Part shown: positions 12,238 to 23,481 of the stretch, piece by piece
How the letters are laid out: each line of letters begins with the position of its first letter
How positions within the stretch are numbered: the first letter of the stretch is position 1
DNA from: Halicephalobus mephisto
Lineage: Eukaryota; Nematoda; Chromadorea; Rhabditida; Panagrolaimidae
Direction of reading: 5' to 3'
DNA: 64,000 bases
Assembly: GCA_009193035.1 (NCBI GenBank)
Contig: SWDT01000260.1
Location: 25,165-89,164, forward strand
The notes under the pieces: model-generated
Database searches by the model: none
Told to the model about the DNA's origin: nothing
The model's input: the letters and a program-made list of their open reading frames with translations, nothing else
Translations under genes and position numbers: made by a program

Positions 12238-14573
12238 ATGGAACAACCGACATTGAGCTCGAATTATCCCACTATTCCCACCATCCACGACATTGCTTCG
12301 CTGGCCGAGCAACGTTACCGACCACCACTGTTGCGCAGAGTGTCTCGCAGTGATCCACATATCGATGAAAGTCTGTTCTTCTTTATTTAGCTTGTTCTTT
12401 TGGTGTGTGTTTCATCGATGACTTCATTGATGCTTTGTCTGCTTTCGAACTGCATGCTTATTCATCCCAAACACAAGTCCGTTGTTGCTAGATGACCGCC
12501 CAACGGTCTATATTTCGAAATAACAGTTGAGACGTGCACAACGGGACTTTTTTGCTGTTGTTTATATCCCTAACGCCACGTGCTGATATTGCTGTTCGGA
12601 TGGTGTTGAAGTAGATCTTTAATTTCTTATGTTGTAGGTGCCGCTCATTTGGTTTCTAGTGCATTGGAAACCCATAGCAATGGAAACGCTCTAATGCCAT
12701 TTGATCAGAAGAGATCTGCTTCAGTCGTGTAAGTTCCTTTAATCTTCTTTTCTGATTACGTTCCGATGAATCCCATAGCGGATTTACTTCTTATTTTCTT
12801 TCGAAAATCCCTAATGACTTTTGGTTTCCACTTCGGAGGCTTATTTTGCGTCAATTTCGTTCGACAAGTTTGTGACGCTAATAGGTGGAGTATGCATCGG
12901 CTCGATCACCCACGTGGCTGATTTTTTCATTGAAAGTACAGAATCACCAGACATTTGATAATGATTGCTTTCGTCAAATAGCGGTGACGAGTCGTAGGAT
13001 TTATTGTTCTGTACCAACAGACTGACATTTCAGTGCATGATGCACTGATTTTCCTTCCTTTCGGCTTTTTAATAAGGTCATTAAGAAATGATCTTTAGTT
13101 CCTGTTTTTGATTACAATATTTTTGCGATGATAAAAGTTATCTTAGGGTGTTTTGTTTTTGCTGCAATGCTATCGCTCTTATTAGAAAACAAGTCCGAAA
13201 CAGTTGTTTCCGTTGCAGTTTCCCCCTCCCTTTGGATTGGTTCCTGTTTAAATAGTGTATCAATTATGTTTATTACGATCATGTTTTTCTGTCCAGGATG
13301 TGATTACTGCTCCCCAAGGCCGATTGTCCATTTAATTCACTAGACGAAGCGGCTCCACCCAAAGGCGGTCTCAAGTCATCTTGAGGAGAAGCACCTTCCG
13401 TGGGGTTATAAACAGTTCTTCATTTTTATCATTTGTTGTAGAACACACAAATTAGTTTCCTGTTCATCCGAAGTTTCAAAAAAACGACCAAGCGTGTTAT
13501 TTCGTCATTCTCGCCAACTGTCGTTCACCCACGTGGGGAACTTTGAGTTGTTTCTTTTCCGTTTTTCTTGAAGCAGGTTTTCGATGCACTGGGAAAGCAC
13601 CCATAAAAATTTGCGCTTGTCTTTTCCATATAAGAGAACATTGGTTTTTTCAAATTTATTGTTTGATAAGAATTAGTCTAAACTTAATACCCATTGTTCT
13701 GACGATCGTAGTACCTGTAGACCTGTTCATCAACAAAGAACATTGTTCCGTTTGTTGAACGCAATTTGGCTTCGATAATATTTTCGGATAAGATTCTCCT
13801 CACCCAATAATTTTATTGTTGCTTTGCTTTTATTTCCTCGTTCCTTGTTCCCTTGTCTTTTGCTGGGTCACTTTATTGCCTCGACGTCGATGCAGTCTAC
13901 CCTTAAAGTTTTTTAATCGATATTTCCGGTTGCTGTCTGGTTTCATTTGTATTAATTTTCCAGGCCTACCTCGGCGACTGGTCCAAACCAACAGCCCGAA
14001 GCTATTGAACGGAATTTGAGTGCTCTGAATCTTGGTTTGCTAGGAGCAAACGACGATAATTCGAATATCGGACCACTTCGAAAAGCGTCCAGCTTCATTC
14101 ACGGTACTTCTTTTGGTATCGGACGTAAACCCTCGACTTCTTCTCTTCTACATCTACCTCCTAGTTTCCAAATCGGAGGTAACGTTAGTCATATTGCCTA
14201 TTCCGTGAGCCCAGCTCCGGAAGACGCTCATCACCAGCCCAACGGACTTTCTATGTCCGTTACTTCTAATTCATTGGCTGTAAAACCCAACAACGAAATC
14301 CAACACTCGGCCAGTATGGGTGGTGGTTTATTCAGTGGTCCCAACACCGACAACAGTTCTAATCGTGTTACCAGTGGCATTGTGCCGAACAACTCCTCGG
14401 AATCTTTGAATTCCGCAACTCACAGAGTTTGTTTACTCAATTTCAAATTCTATGAAATAATCTGGATTTCTTTTCAGAGTGGCGTCATGGGAGTGTTTGG
14501 ACGCGGGTTCTTCGCTAAACCGATGAGAAGCGAGGAGGAAAATTACCGTTACATTATGGCACTCGACCGTTGA
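12238..14573 (+). CDS. Unrecognised Ser-rich protein with basophilic kinase sites
   Basis: Four exons join in frame: 12238-12370, 12638-12728, 13964-14426 and 14478-14573, giving 260 residues ending at TGA. All junctions are GT-AG with good TTTTCAG/TTGTAG acceptors. I do not recognise the family. The protein is hydrophilic, without membrane segments or a signal peptide, and rich in Ser, Asn, Pro and Gly, so it is probably largely disordered. Four Arg/Lys-directed phosphosite-like motifs stand out: LRRVSRSDP, KRSASVV, LRKASSF and GRKPSTSS. These resemble PKA/AMPK-family or 14-3-3 targets. The C-terminus (GVFGRGFFAKP...ENYRYIMALDR) is compact and looks conserved rather than random, suggesting a short interaction module. 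Intron 2 is 1.2 kb, much larger than usual here, and may carry regulatory DNA. Existence as a gene is well supported; function is unknown. Confidence 0.75.
12910..13537. promoter_or_regulatory. Two palindromic CCACGTGG E-boxes in a large intron
   Basis: CCACGTGG at 12910-12917 and the 10-base perfect palindrome CCCACGTGGG at 13528-13537 both lie in the 1.2-kb second intron of the Ser-rich gene. Both are preceded by TCAC or TTCAC. CACGTG is the core for bHLH(-ZIP) factors. A regulatory role is inferred only from motif and position. Confidence 0.3.
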
Positions 14574-16132
14574 GAAATACTTTTGCCGTTAACTTGATTC
14601 GGAAAACGGAAACTTTGCTCTACCTACCTGATTCACTTTTGTCATTTCAGTAATTTTATTTTCTGACGAGCTGCATTGCTACCTTGTCTCTTAATTCCCT
14701 CGATTCGGACGAGCTTCTCAATTCTGAAGCAGTGTTGCTCTCGTTTCATTGTGATAGTTGTTGGTCTGGGATTCTGGACTTATTTCCTTTTAGCGGGTAA
14801 AATTTTTGTCAACAGTCTTTGCCATCAATATTTTACGAAATCGACTGAATTGAAAATAATTGACATTGTTTTCGATTTCTGTCTAGTGATGTTATCATGA
14901 GACTTCTGTCTGATGTAAAAGGCCATGGATGGGATTTAAGTTTTGAAGTTCCCCGATGTCTTATGAAAACCGATGCATTTATCAGACAAGAACAAATTAC
15001 AAAAGAGCAAAATAAATCTTTGCTTTAGTCCAGTGTACATGAAAGGTGAATAAAATTGATAGTTTTATGGTTATTTTCGCTGTTTCGACTCTGATTGAAT
15101 TATCAAAGTACAATATCTTCAAAATGAACTTGGGGAAGAAAAGTGGGCAGCACAAGCGAAAACTTCATGTGACTGAAAGTTCATGGGATGCAGAATCTCC
15201 AAAAATCTAGTGAGAGATTTCGAAATTTTCAGGGACGTCATGCCAACTCTTGGGACCTGGCATTTTATAAAAATTTTTAGGATTTCTCATAATCTATTGA
15301 GAATTCTAAAGCATTCCAGAGTTCAGTAGGGATTTCTCGAATCCAGCAAAAGCTGTTGAAGCCGTTCAAGATCTTGCAGAAGTTTTTGGAATATCAAAAA
15401 TTCAATTATAAAACTAAAATTCTTGAAATGTTTTCTTGGGCTTTATTAGAGCTCCCGAAACTCAATGAAAGATTTTGGAACCTTTGGGAGTGTTATAGAA
15501 TCTTCTGAAGCGTTCCAGATTTCCACAAGTCTCCAGAACACTTCGGAGTTTTGGGAAAACTTAAAGTCGATATATGGAATTGGTAATCCTGGGTTTTTCA
15601 AAAGGTTCTGGACACCTGTGTTGAGGTGATTTTGCACTAACCCTTTTTTCTACTTTTATATATTGTGATGATTTGACCTGAGAATGAACTAACGACACGA
15701 TCGTGTGAGTCCCATAGTGGTCGCTGTATTTTGTTTTACAGAGAACAGTTAAGAACTCCTTATGGTGTCTTACTTTTGAATGCAACACCCTAGCTTTATT
15801 CCCCGACACATAGCCATACATTTTTTGTGGCCCGTCCGTCCATCTTAAGGCATGGCACTATACGTTTACTTTTTATCGGTAATTACAATCACTTGTTCAA
15901 CTTCTCGAGAACAAATTTTGGGTGTTTCTTTATTTGGTTTGTCCCTCTTTCATCGATATCTTTTTGTTCTGTTTGCGAGTTCCCTAGTTTCTTTTTTTGC
16001 AGTAGATGGCTGATTACGATCAGGCCGTGGTGTTCACCTTGATCTTTTTTCTGATTGATCGAGTTGACCAAATAAACAAATATCGAGAAAATTATTTCGA
16101 TTTTCAGACTTCCCAGACTTTTGGAGTCGAAA
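14574..16132. other. Intergenic region upstream of C1-THF synthase
   Basis: About 1.56 kb with no supported gene. The part 15180-15560 is a degenerate TTCnnGAA-type repeat (listed separately). Overlapping short frames at 15446-15821 have no protein character. The last part ends in TTTTCAG at about 16101-16107, an acceptor 25 bases before the start codon at 16133, so the transcript probably has a spliced or trans-spliced leader. Confidence 0.5.
15180..15560. repeat. Degenerate TTCnnGAA-type dispersed repeat, copy 1
   Basis: A run of imperfect short units built on TTC/GAA blocks (for example GAATTCTAAAGCATTCCAGAG and AGTCTCCAGAACACTTCGG). It is clearly related to the better-preserved arrays in the SLC6 introns and after the receptor gene. 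Confidence 0.5.
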
Positions 16133-19028
16133 ATGGCGAAACTTATTGATGGAAAAGCTGTGGCTCTCAATGTCACTGAAGGTGTCAAAAAGGACCTCGC
16201 TTCCATTAGGCAAAAGAATCCTGCCTTCACACCTTGTTTAGCTATTGTTCAAGTAAGTTGTATTTCCAGATAGATAAGTTAATTTTGAACTTTTAGGTGG
16301 GTGACAGAAGTGATTCCAATGTCTACATTTCCAATAAGATGAAACGGGCCACCGAAATTGGAATGGAAGCGAAATTAATCAAGTTGCCACCTTCCATAAC
16401 TCAACCCGAACTCGAAAGGGAAATAGACAGTTTGAATAATGATTACAACGTCGATGGAATCATTGTTCAACTTCCACTGGAGACGGAGAATAAGATTGAC
16501 GCTGATAGTGTTATCGACAGAATTTCCCATTCAAAAGATGTCGATGGATTGACTCGAGAAAATGCTGGAAGACTTGCAAGAGGAGAACTCGAAAACTCCA
16601 TCTTCCCTTGTACCCCCTACGGCTGTCTCCATCTCGTCAAAGAAGCCCTTGGAGATTTCAGCAAGATTGCTGGTAAGAAGGTTGTAGTCATAGGAAGATC
16701 GAAGATTGTTGGGTCCCCTGCTGCTGCACTCTTCATGTGGCATCACGCTACAGTAACCATTTGTCATTCCAAAACTGCCAACTTGAGAGAACAATGTCAA
16801 ACAGCTGATATATTAATTGTTGCCATCGGGAGATCCCAGTACGTCAAAGCAGATTGGGTCAAGCCAGGAGCTGTTGTTATCGACTGTGGTATCAACGTTG
16901 AAATCAATTCTGAAGGCAAGAAGAAACTCACAGGGGATGTTGATTTTGAAGCTGTGAAGGACGTTGCTAGTCACATCACTCCCGTTCCAGGAGGAGTTGG
17001 TCCGATGACAGTGGCCATGCTGATGAAGAATACTTTCGATCAGGCAGTTTCTCGAAGACTGAAGTCGGATAGGAAATGGGATCTGAACCCTCTTCCTGTC
17101 AAACTTCTGACTCCAGTTCCCGCTGATATCGCTGTTTCAAGAGCGCAGAAACCCAAAAAAATCGAACTCGTGGGTTTTCTCCGATATAGAAATATATCAA
17201 ACTTTATTTTCAGCTCGCTCAAGAGATTGGAATCACTCCTGATGAACTTGAGTTATACGGTCAGACGAAAGCTAAAGTCTCTCTGGATATCTTGAAACGA
17301 ATGGAAGACCGTCCTAATGGCAAGTATGTGGTTGTTGTTGGAATTACTCCCACACCCCTTGGTGAAGGTAAAAGTACAACTACCATTGGACTCGTCCAAG
17401 GTCTCTGTGCTCACTTACAAAAGAACGCCTTTGCTTGTGTTCGTCAGCCCTCACAAGGCCCTACATTTGGAATCAAAGGAGGAGCCGCCGGAGGAGGATA
17501 TTCTCAAGTTATTCCAATGGAAGAATTCAATCTTCATTTGACGGGTGATATTCATGCCATCACTGCTGCAAATAATTTGGTGGCTGCTGCTATTGACACC
17601 AGAATCTTTCATGAAGCCACTCAGCCGGACGATGCTCTTTTCAACAGACTAGTTCCGAAGAATAAAGACGGAATCAGAGAACTTTCTGCTATCCAGAAAC
17701 GAAGATTACTTCGTCAGGGAATCACGGGCGTTGATGATGCAGAAAAGCTGACTCCAGAACAACGACTCAAATTCTCGAGACTGAATATTGATCCTAACAC
17801 GATTACCTTCAACAGAGTCATTGACACAAACGATCGTTACCTTCGAGGAATAGAAGTTGGACTTGGACCCCAAGAAAAAGGGAAATCAAGGAGAACGGAG
17901 TTTATGATTACTGTGGGAAGTGAACTGATGGCTATTCTCGCTTTGGCGACGGACTTGGCTGATCTCCGTGATCGAGTGGCCAAAGTTGTCGTTGCCAACG
18001 ATGTTGATGGTAATCCTGTCACTATTGATGATGTTGGAGTCACTGGAGCCGTCACTGTTCTCATGAAGGATACTATCAAGCCAAATTTGATGCAGACCGT
18101 CGAAGGAACTCCTGTATTCGTTCATGCAGGTCCTTTCGCGAATATTGCTCATGGAGCGAGTTCAATTCTCGCTGATACGATTGCCTTGAAATTAGTTGGA
18201 GAAGATGGCTTCGTCGTTACTGAAGCAGGATTCGGAGCTGACATTGGAATGGAGAAATTCTTCAACATCAAGTGCAGATATTCCGGACTTACACCCAATG
18301 TTGTTGTGCTAGTAGCTACTGTAAGAGCCCTGAAGATGCACGGAGGTGGTCCCCCAGTTACAGCCGGAGCTCCTCTAGCCTTGGAATACCGTCAACCAAA
18401 CCTGGATTTACTCACTAAAGGCTGTGATTCGAATTTGAGAAAACAAATCGAGAACGCTCTGAAGTTCAACGTTCCTGTAGTCGTCTCTGTAAATCGGTTT
18501 GCTACAGATTCCGATGAGGAACTCGAACTCGTGAAGCAGAAGGCCAGTCAATACGGAGCCGTTGGAATCGTCGCAAATCACTGGGCAGAAGGAGGAAAAG
18601 GAGCTGCAGCCCTTGCTGAAGCCGTTATTGAAGCCAGTAAAAAAGAAAGCAAATTCAGATTCCTCTATCCTCTCAATGAATCCATCGAAGCCAAGATTAC
18701 CACAATCGCTAAGGAGATTTATGGAGCTGACGGAATCGAGCTCAGCGATTTAGCGAAGGAGAAGATTGAAATCTACACCAGAAATGGATTTTCCCAATTA
18801 CCGATGTGTATGGCCAAGACCCAACTTTCCCTTTCTCACGACCCGACCAAGAAAGGAGCGCCGACGGGATTTACATTGCCTATCAGGGACATCCGAGTTT
18901 CTGCTGGAGCCGGATTCATCTTCCCTCTCTGTGGGGACATCACAACCATGCCAGGACTCAACACAAGACCTTGTTTCTTCGATATCGACATCGACCCTGA
19001 AACATTGCTCATCGAAGGACTTTTCTAA
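16133..19028 (+). CDS. C1-tetrahydrofolate synthase (MTHFD1), trifunctional
   Basis: Cytosolic one-carbon enzyme of about 935 residues: 5,10-methylene-THF dehydrogenase and cyclohydrolase in the N-terminal third, and 10-formyl-THF synthetase in the rest. It supplies formyl-THF for purine synthesis and interconverts folate one-carbon units. The ATG at 16133 opens exon 1 (16133-16252). Introns lie at 16253-16296 and about 17172-17213. The dehydrogenase part has the YxxxK motif (YISNK), QLPLE, KDVDGLT, the GRSKIVGSP nucleotide loop, CHSKT and [11 protein letters not shown]. The synthetase part has the P-loop [44 protein letters not shown] and the C-terminal GDITTMPGL. All three activities therefore look intact. 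It converges with the GalNAc-transferase gene, with only 53 bases between the two stop codons, so the 3' UTRs may overlap. Confidence 0.97.
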
Positions 19029-19081
19029 CTGTAAATCTACTGGATATAATCCATCATTTATCCTGTCTAATTCGTTAGAAT

Positions 19082-20846
19082 TTAAAGTTCGTCCCGTAAG
19101 TGTTCAACGAGTTTAGGATAAACATTCTGTATATACCACTTGAATGGCTTGCAATTCAGTCTTTTCCTGAGGGAAATTCTGTCTGAGAGATCCCCGACAT
19201 CCAGTGTTCTTCCTTGAGGACGAGAGTTGAAAAATCTCTCTTGGTATTTGTCGAGCCAAACTTTAGCAGTTCTAACGGAATTGTGGAGATTGGTGTCAGT
19301 GATTTTCTCTTTCCCCTTGTATGGTCTTCTCGTTCGGAAAACATGCCCGACTCTACTGCATGGGGATACTACGATAGATCCCCCACATGTCCAGGTTCTG
19401 ATGGAAAGTTCAATATTTTCGGCTCCCCAGATCTCCATTCCTTCGTCATATTCGCCAATCTTCCTGAAGTAATCCGTAGAAACAGCCAGTAATCCACCTG
19501 ACATGCTGGGAGCTCTGAAAATTACAGCCATCAATCATCACCGTATGGAGTGCAATCCATTGTCTTCGGTTATTGTAACTAAAGCAGAAATTACTTACTC
19601 GAATAATTTGACGTTATTTTCTTCAACGTCCCAGTAACTCCAATCAAAATATTCCCATTTGAAGAAGAGAGACCAATCAAACCCTCCTTTTGCAATCATG
19701 GCCTTGGAGAATTTGAAATCCGTTGGATGAATAAGATCGACAATAGGCAATACTATACGTGTAGGATCTTCTTCCACTGCCGCGAGTAAAGGCTCCAGCC
19801 ATCTATCGGTGACTTCACAGTGACTGTCCAGGAAGACAATTACATCTCCTTTCGCAAGACGAGAAGCAAATACCTGAAATCACTTTTATAGTTAATTCTC
19901 TCCAAATCTCCCAACTGTTTCAAGTCCTGAATTTGAAGTAGTTATAAATCGAATCGAATTCAATTTATATATCAATTTCTTCAAAGGAGGCAAAGCTGAA
20001 GCTAATAAACTATAAAATTGAGATAAAAAGTAATAACCTAAAAATAATAATTCTAGCGTCATTTCTAATCAACTATTGAACTCCATTCTCTCAATCTTTC
20101 GTTGCGAGACCCTCGTATCAAACCGCGTGTAAAATCCGAGGGGATTTACATAAAATTAAATCTTTTCGGGTCGAAATTCCCTATTTTTGAATTTGGAGTT
20201 GACTCAAATATTCAAAATCGATAATTTCTATCATTATCAATGCAAAAACGTCATTAATAAAATACTTTACCTTAGCTCTGATCAACCCCGCTCTTGTTTC
20301 ATTTCGAACAAAGTTGATTTTCAACTTATTAGACCAGTTTTCAAGATTGGAGTATTTCTTCAGTTGTTCTTCAATTTGGAGATCTTTCTCACTCGCATCG
20401 TCGTATAAGATAACCTCGTAAATACTACCCAAAGGCGACCGATCAATGATACTATTAATCATCCTCACAAGGACAGAAAATCCTTCATTGTGGTAGATGA
20501 TCACGATACTCGCCTTCAAGTGCAAATTGTACTTAATTTCTGCACACTTTTTATGAGCAGCAGGTTCTAAGGTCCTTCTAGGTCCAATTTTGTCACTGAC
20601 TAAAATATTGAAGCTATAACTTTTTTGACCGAACATAAGTCTCCTATATTCTTCTGAAGTGTTATCTGGAGGTACGGTATAGGAGACATTGCAGCTCGAC
20701 CAGTCGAAGTTGTTCCATCTGTCCATTTCCTCAGTCGGATGGATGAATGGGCATTCCGGAAGTTTTGTTTCATTCTTCAACGGATCTACTCCATAAGCAA
20801 GCCCGAGTACGGAAAACATCAACATAAATAATAAATACAGATTCAT
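19082..20846 (-). CDS. Polypeptide GalNAc-transferase-like protein, lectin-less, C-terminal RDEL
   Basis: GT27-type enzyme that would transfer GalNAc from UDP-GalNAc to Ser/Thr of proteins in the secretory pathway. Three exons: 20846 to about 20274, about 19870-19603 and about 19515-19082 (about 425 residues). It starts with a hydrophobic leader of about 20 residues ending near LGLAYG, then a short stem with N-glycosylation sequons. Catalytic motifs present are [36 protein letters not shown], the metal-binding DxH (DSHCE), SMSGGLLAV, the Gal/GalNAc motif as [13 protein letters not shown], and [10 protein letters not shown]. The catalytic domain ends in [13 protein letters not shown] and the protein stops soon after with HLRDEL. 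The ricin-type lectin domain (about 130 residues) found in most family members is absent. RDEL is a known variant of the KDEL ER-retrieval signal. Start chosen at the first ATG; a TTG three codons upstream is also in frame. Confidence 0.9.
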
Positions 20847-21416
20847 TTTTAACAAAGAATAACAGAATCGAGTTGTGAGCAGTTTTCAGGTCAATCGATC
20901 TCGATACATGGAGGTGAACGGGGCGGATAACCTTGACGCTGTCTCCAAACTTTCCAAAACAAATCGCCTTAAATGGACGTAAAATTTACCGTCTTTTATG
21001 AATACTTAGAAGAAATAAAAATACAGTTCAAAATATGAGATTTTACATAAAATACACCCAATCGGGATCCATATTTCCTTACTTCTTGCCGTCATCTTAA
21101 TCAAAGACTAAAGGCCATTCAACCCAATCTTGGTACGCTTCGAAACTTAAGAGCCAGAAAAAAATAAATCCTGAAGTGATTCTAATATTCAAACCTAATG
21201 GGGACAGACTTAAGAAACAGAAGCTCTGGACTAGACAACAGGCAGACAGTTACTTTGCCGGTTAAACATGAACTATTAACACGCTTTGCTGTAAATAATC
21301 AAGCAAAGTATGTAAATTTAAATTTTTTCTAATCTTTAGAACTAACTGGTACACGACTGAAGAGAATTACGAACTTTTCAGAAGGATGTGGATATTCATT
21401 CTGTGTATATTTCATA
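20847..21416. other. Intergenic between GalNAc-transferase start and Musashi end
   Basis: About 570 bases between two minus-strand genes: the promoter of the GalNAc-transferase and the 3' UTR of Musashi. No coding region seen. Confidence 0.5.
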
Positions 21417-23481
21417 CTACATTTTGTTGAAAGTGTTCGCAATTGGTTGTTGATGTCCGAGTGGATTCTGGCCAGTATAAGCCAGAGCGTGTACATCAAA
21501 AACACCGGCATTGGCAATAGCCTCGTAGACGGCCTGATGTTGAGCGACGATCTGGGCAGCAGCGAAATCCCTAGGAGTGGCCGTATTTCCACCGGATGTG
21601 CCATTGTTGCTGGTACTGCTACGTCCCGACGGAGAAATCCCGTATTGTTGCGAGAAACCGTTAAACATTCCAGGATAAAGCACGTTTGTGCCGTACGGTA
21701 GTCGAGGCATATAAGAAGCGTAGGCTGAAAACCCCATATATAAACTCTAGGTCGAGTCAAGTAAGATCATACCAAGCAAATGTTCCGGTGCCAGCCCGTA
21801 TAAATTACGTGCCGCTGCAGCACGATTTTTATTAATTTGGACCGGAAGCATTACTTCTTTAGGTTGGGCTTTCTTGCACTCGACCATTTTGCCATTAATT
21901 TCATGGAAGTGAATTTCACAAACTTTGTCACTGACCTCGTCATCATCAAAAGTTATGAAGCCGAACCCTGAAAGTAACTCTGTTATCTTCTTTCACATCG
22001 ACGATGTCTTTATTTTCCATTTTAAAAAGTACGGATTTGAAGGGCATGAAGAGCCATCAAAAAGTAGGACTAAAGCTCTTAAGACCAAATTCGGCAATTC
22101 TGTTGGATTTTCAATTTCGAGTTAAGAGAAACGAAAAACGCTCAATCATTTGTTCCCGAAAATTCCTTGAAGGGCTTAGAGGAATTTAAATTATGAGAAG
22201 TTCCATGCCAGATAAATCGCAACATTTATCGATCTACTTTTGTCCGGGAAAACAACGGCTTGGAGATTTGGATGAAAACCTGCTAAAAAGGTCCCATGGG
22301 CTAGGATAGCAATGCAATTTGCCGAACCACTATTTCATCTTCAGACAACTTCCGGAATAATTGTAGTAAAAATAGAATCCCGTAGAAACTCCTAGGACTC
22401 AATAAACTTGGAGCCGTTCGAAACTTTGCCTTCTGAAAGGTTCTAGAAGATTTTGGGAATTTGTCCTAAGAGAATCTCATACTCCTAATTTTTAATTTAC
22501 ACAGCAGGATGGTTCAAGTCAGGACTTCATGCTTTGACAATATCCGAAGTAATCGAGCCAAAGAAAACCTCACCTCTATGTCTCTGGGTAGTCTTATCAT
22601 ACATAAGCATGGCATCTTCTATTTTGCCATATTGCTGGAAGTAACTTTTCATATCTTCTAAAGTTGAATTCGACGATAATCCTCCAATAAAAATTTTTTT
22701 TGTCTTAACCACCATCTTTGGTTGAGCTCTTTTGGGGAAGGCCACTTTTGGGTCAATCTAAAACAAGCTGATGAAAATTGTAGTCCCTTTATTACAAAAA
22801 GGAAAATTGCGTTTTCTATTCTGTCATCTTGGAAACAATGGCAGAACCAGACAAAAGCCTCCATGTGGGTAACCCCGTTGACACAAAACTTTCGTTTTCA
22901 GAATTCAGAACGGTGAACAATGTCAATTTCAAGAAAGCCCATACCTTTTTGTTGTCCAGTTCATGGTGAGGTTCAGCGAGGACTTTGTCGACGCTACTCG
23001 GATGAGCAAACGTAATGAAGCCGAATCCTCTGAAAAACTTGTTTTTGCAGCTGTCAAATATTATGGAAATGAGACAAATCGAGATATCGACCAAAAAAGA
23101 CAAACCTGGCTCTTTTCGTGGCCGGATCCCTCATGACCATGCATTCATTGACTTCTCCGAATTTAGTAAAATAATCTCTCAAACCCTCTGAAACCGATTA
23201 ATTGATCACATGAATGAAAAAAAACTAACCTGCAGTTGTTTGCCAACTAAGTCCACCGATAAACATTTTCCTAAAGCAAATTCATGAGTATTGATCTAAG
23301 AGGGATAAACATACCCTGGATCATTTTGGGGCTCTCCTCCATCGAGGTCTAGGTTAGGACTTTGCATCTCCTCGTCCATTTGCTGCTTGTCTACACTTTC
23401 ACTATCGCTAGCGACAGATTTGGCAATACTACTTTTGCTGCTGGTGCCCTCCTTATTCGGCACACCATTATTTTTCAACAT
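21417..23481 (-). CDS. msi-1: RNA-binding protein Musashi
   Basis: Neural RNA-binding translational regulator with two RNA recognition motifs that bind UAG-containing 3' UTR sites. Seven exons splice in frame, at about 23481-23315, 23270-23230, 23187-23106, 23029-22945, 22757-22575, 21967-21773 and 21724-21417, giving about 354 residues. RRM1 begins [12 protein letters not shown] (RNP2) and has [10 protein letters not shown] (RNP1) with the Musashi-specific [21 protein letters not shown] linker. RRM2 begins [13 protein letters not shown] and continues to HRGFGFITF across an intron. The conserved segment after RRM2 ([13 protein letters not shown]) follows. The N-terminus is acidic and Ser-rich, and the C-terminus is Ala/Gln/Asn-rich, as in the family. 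The intron 22574-21968 is large (about 600 bases) and contains a degenerate repeat. The roughly 4 kb of gene-free DNA upstream fits a tissue-regulated promoter. Confidence 0.95.
22330..22480. repeat. Degenerate TTCnnGAA-type repeat in Musashi intron
   Basis: Short array of TTC/GAA-based units in the large Musashi intron, including a perfect TTCTAGAA at 22441-22448 and TTCCGGAA near 22350. It belongs to the same dispersed family as the copies at 40840-41060 and 41640-41960. Confidence 0.45.
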
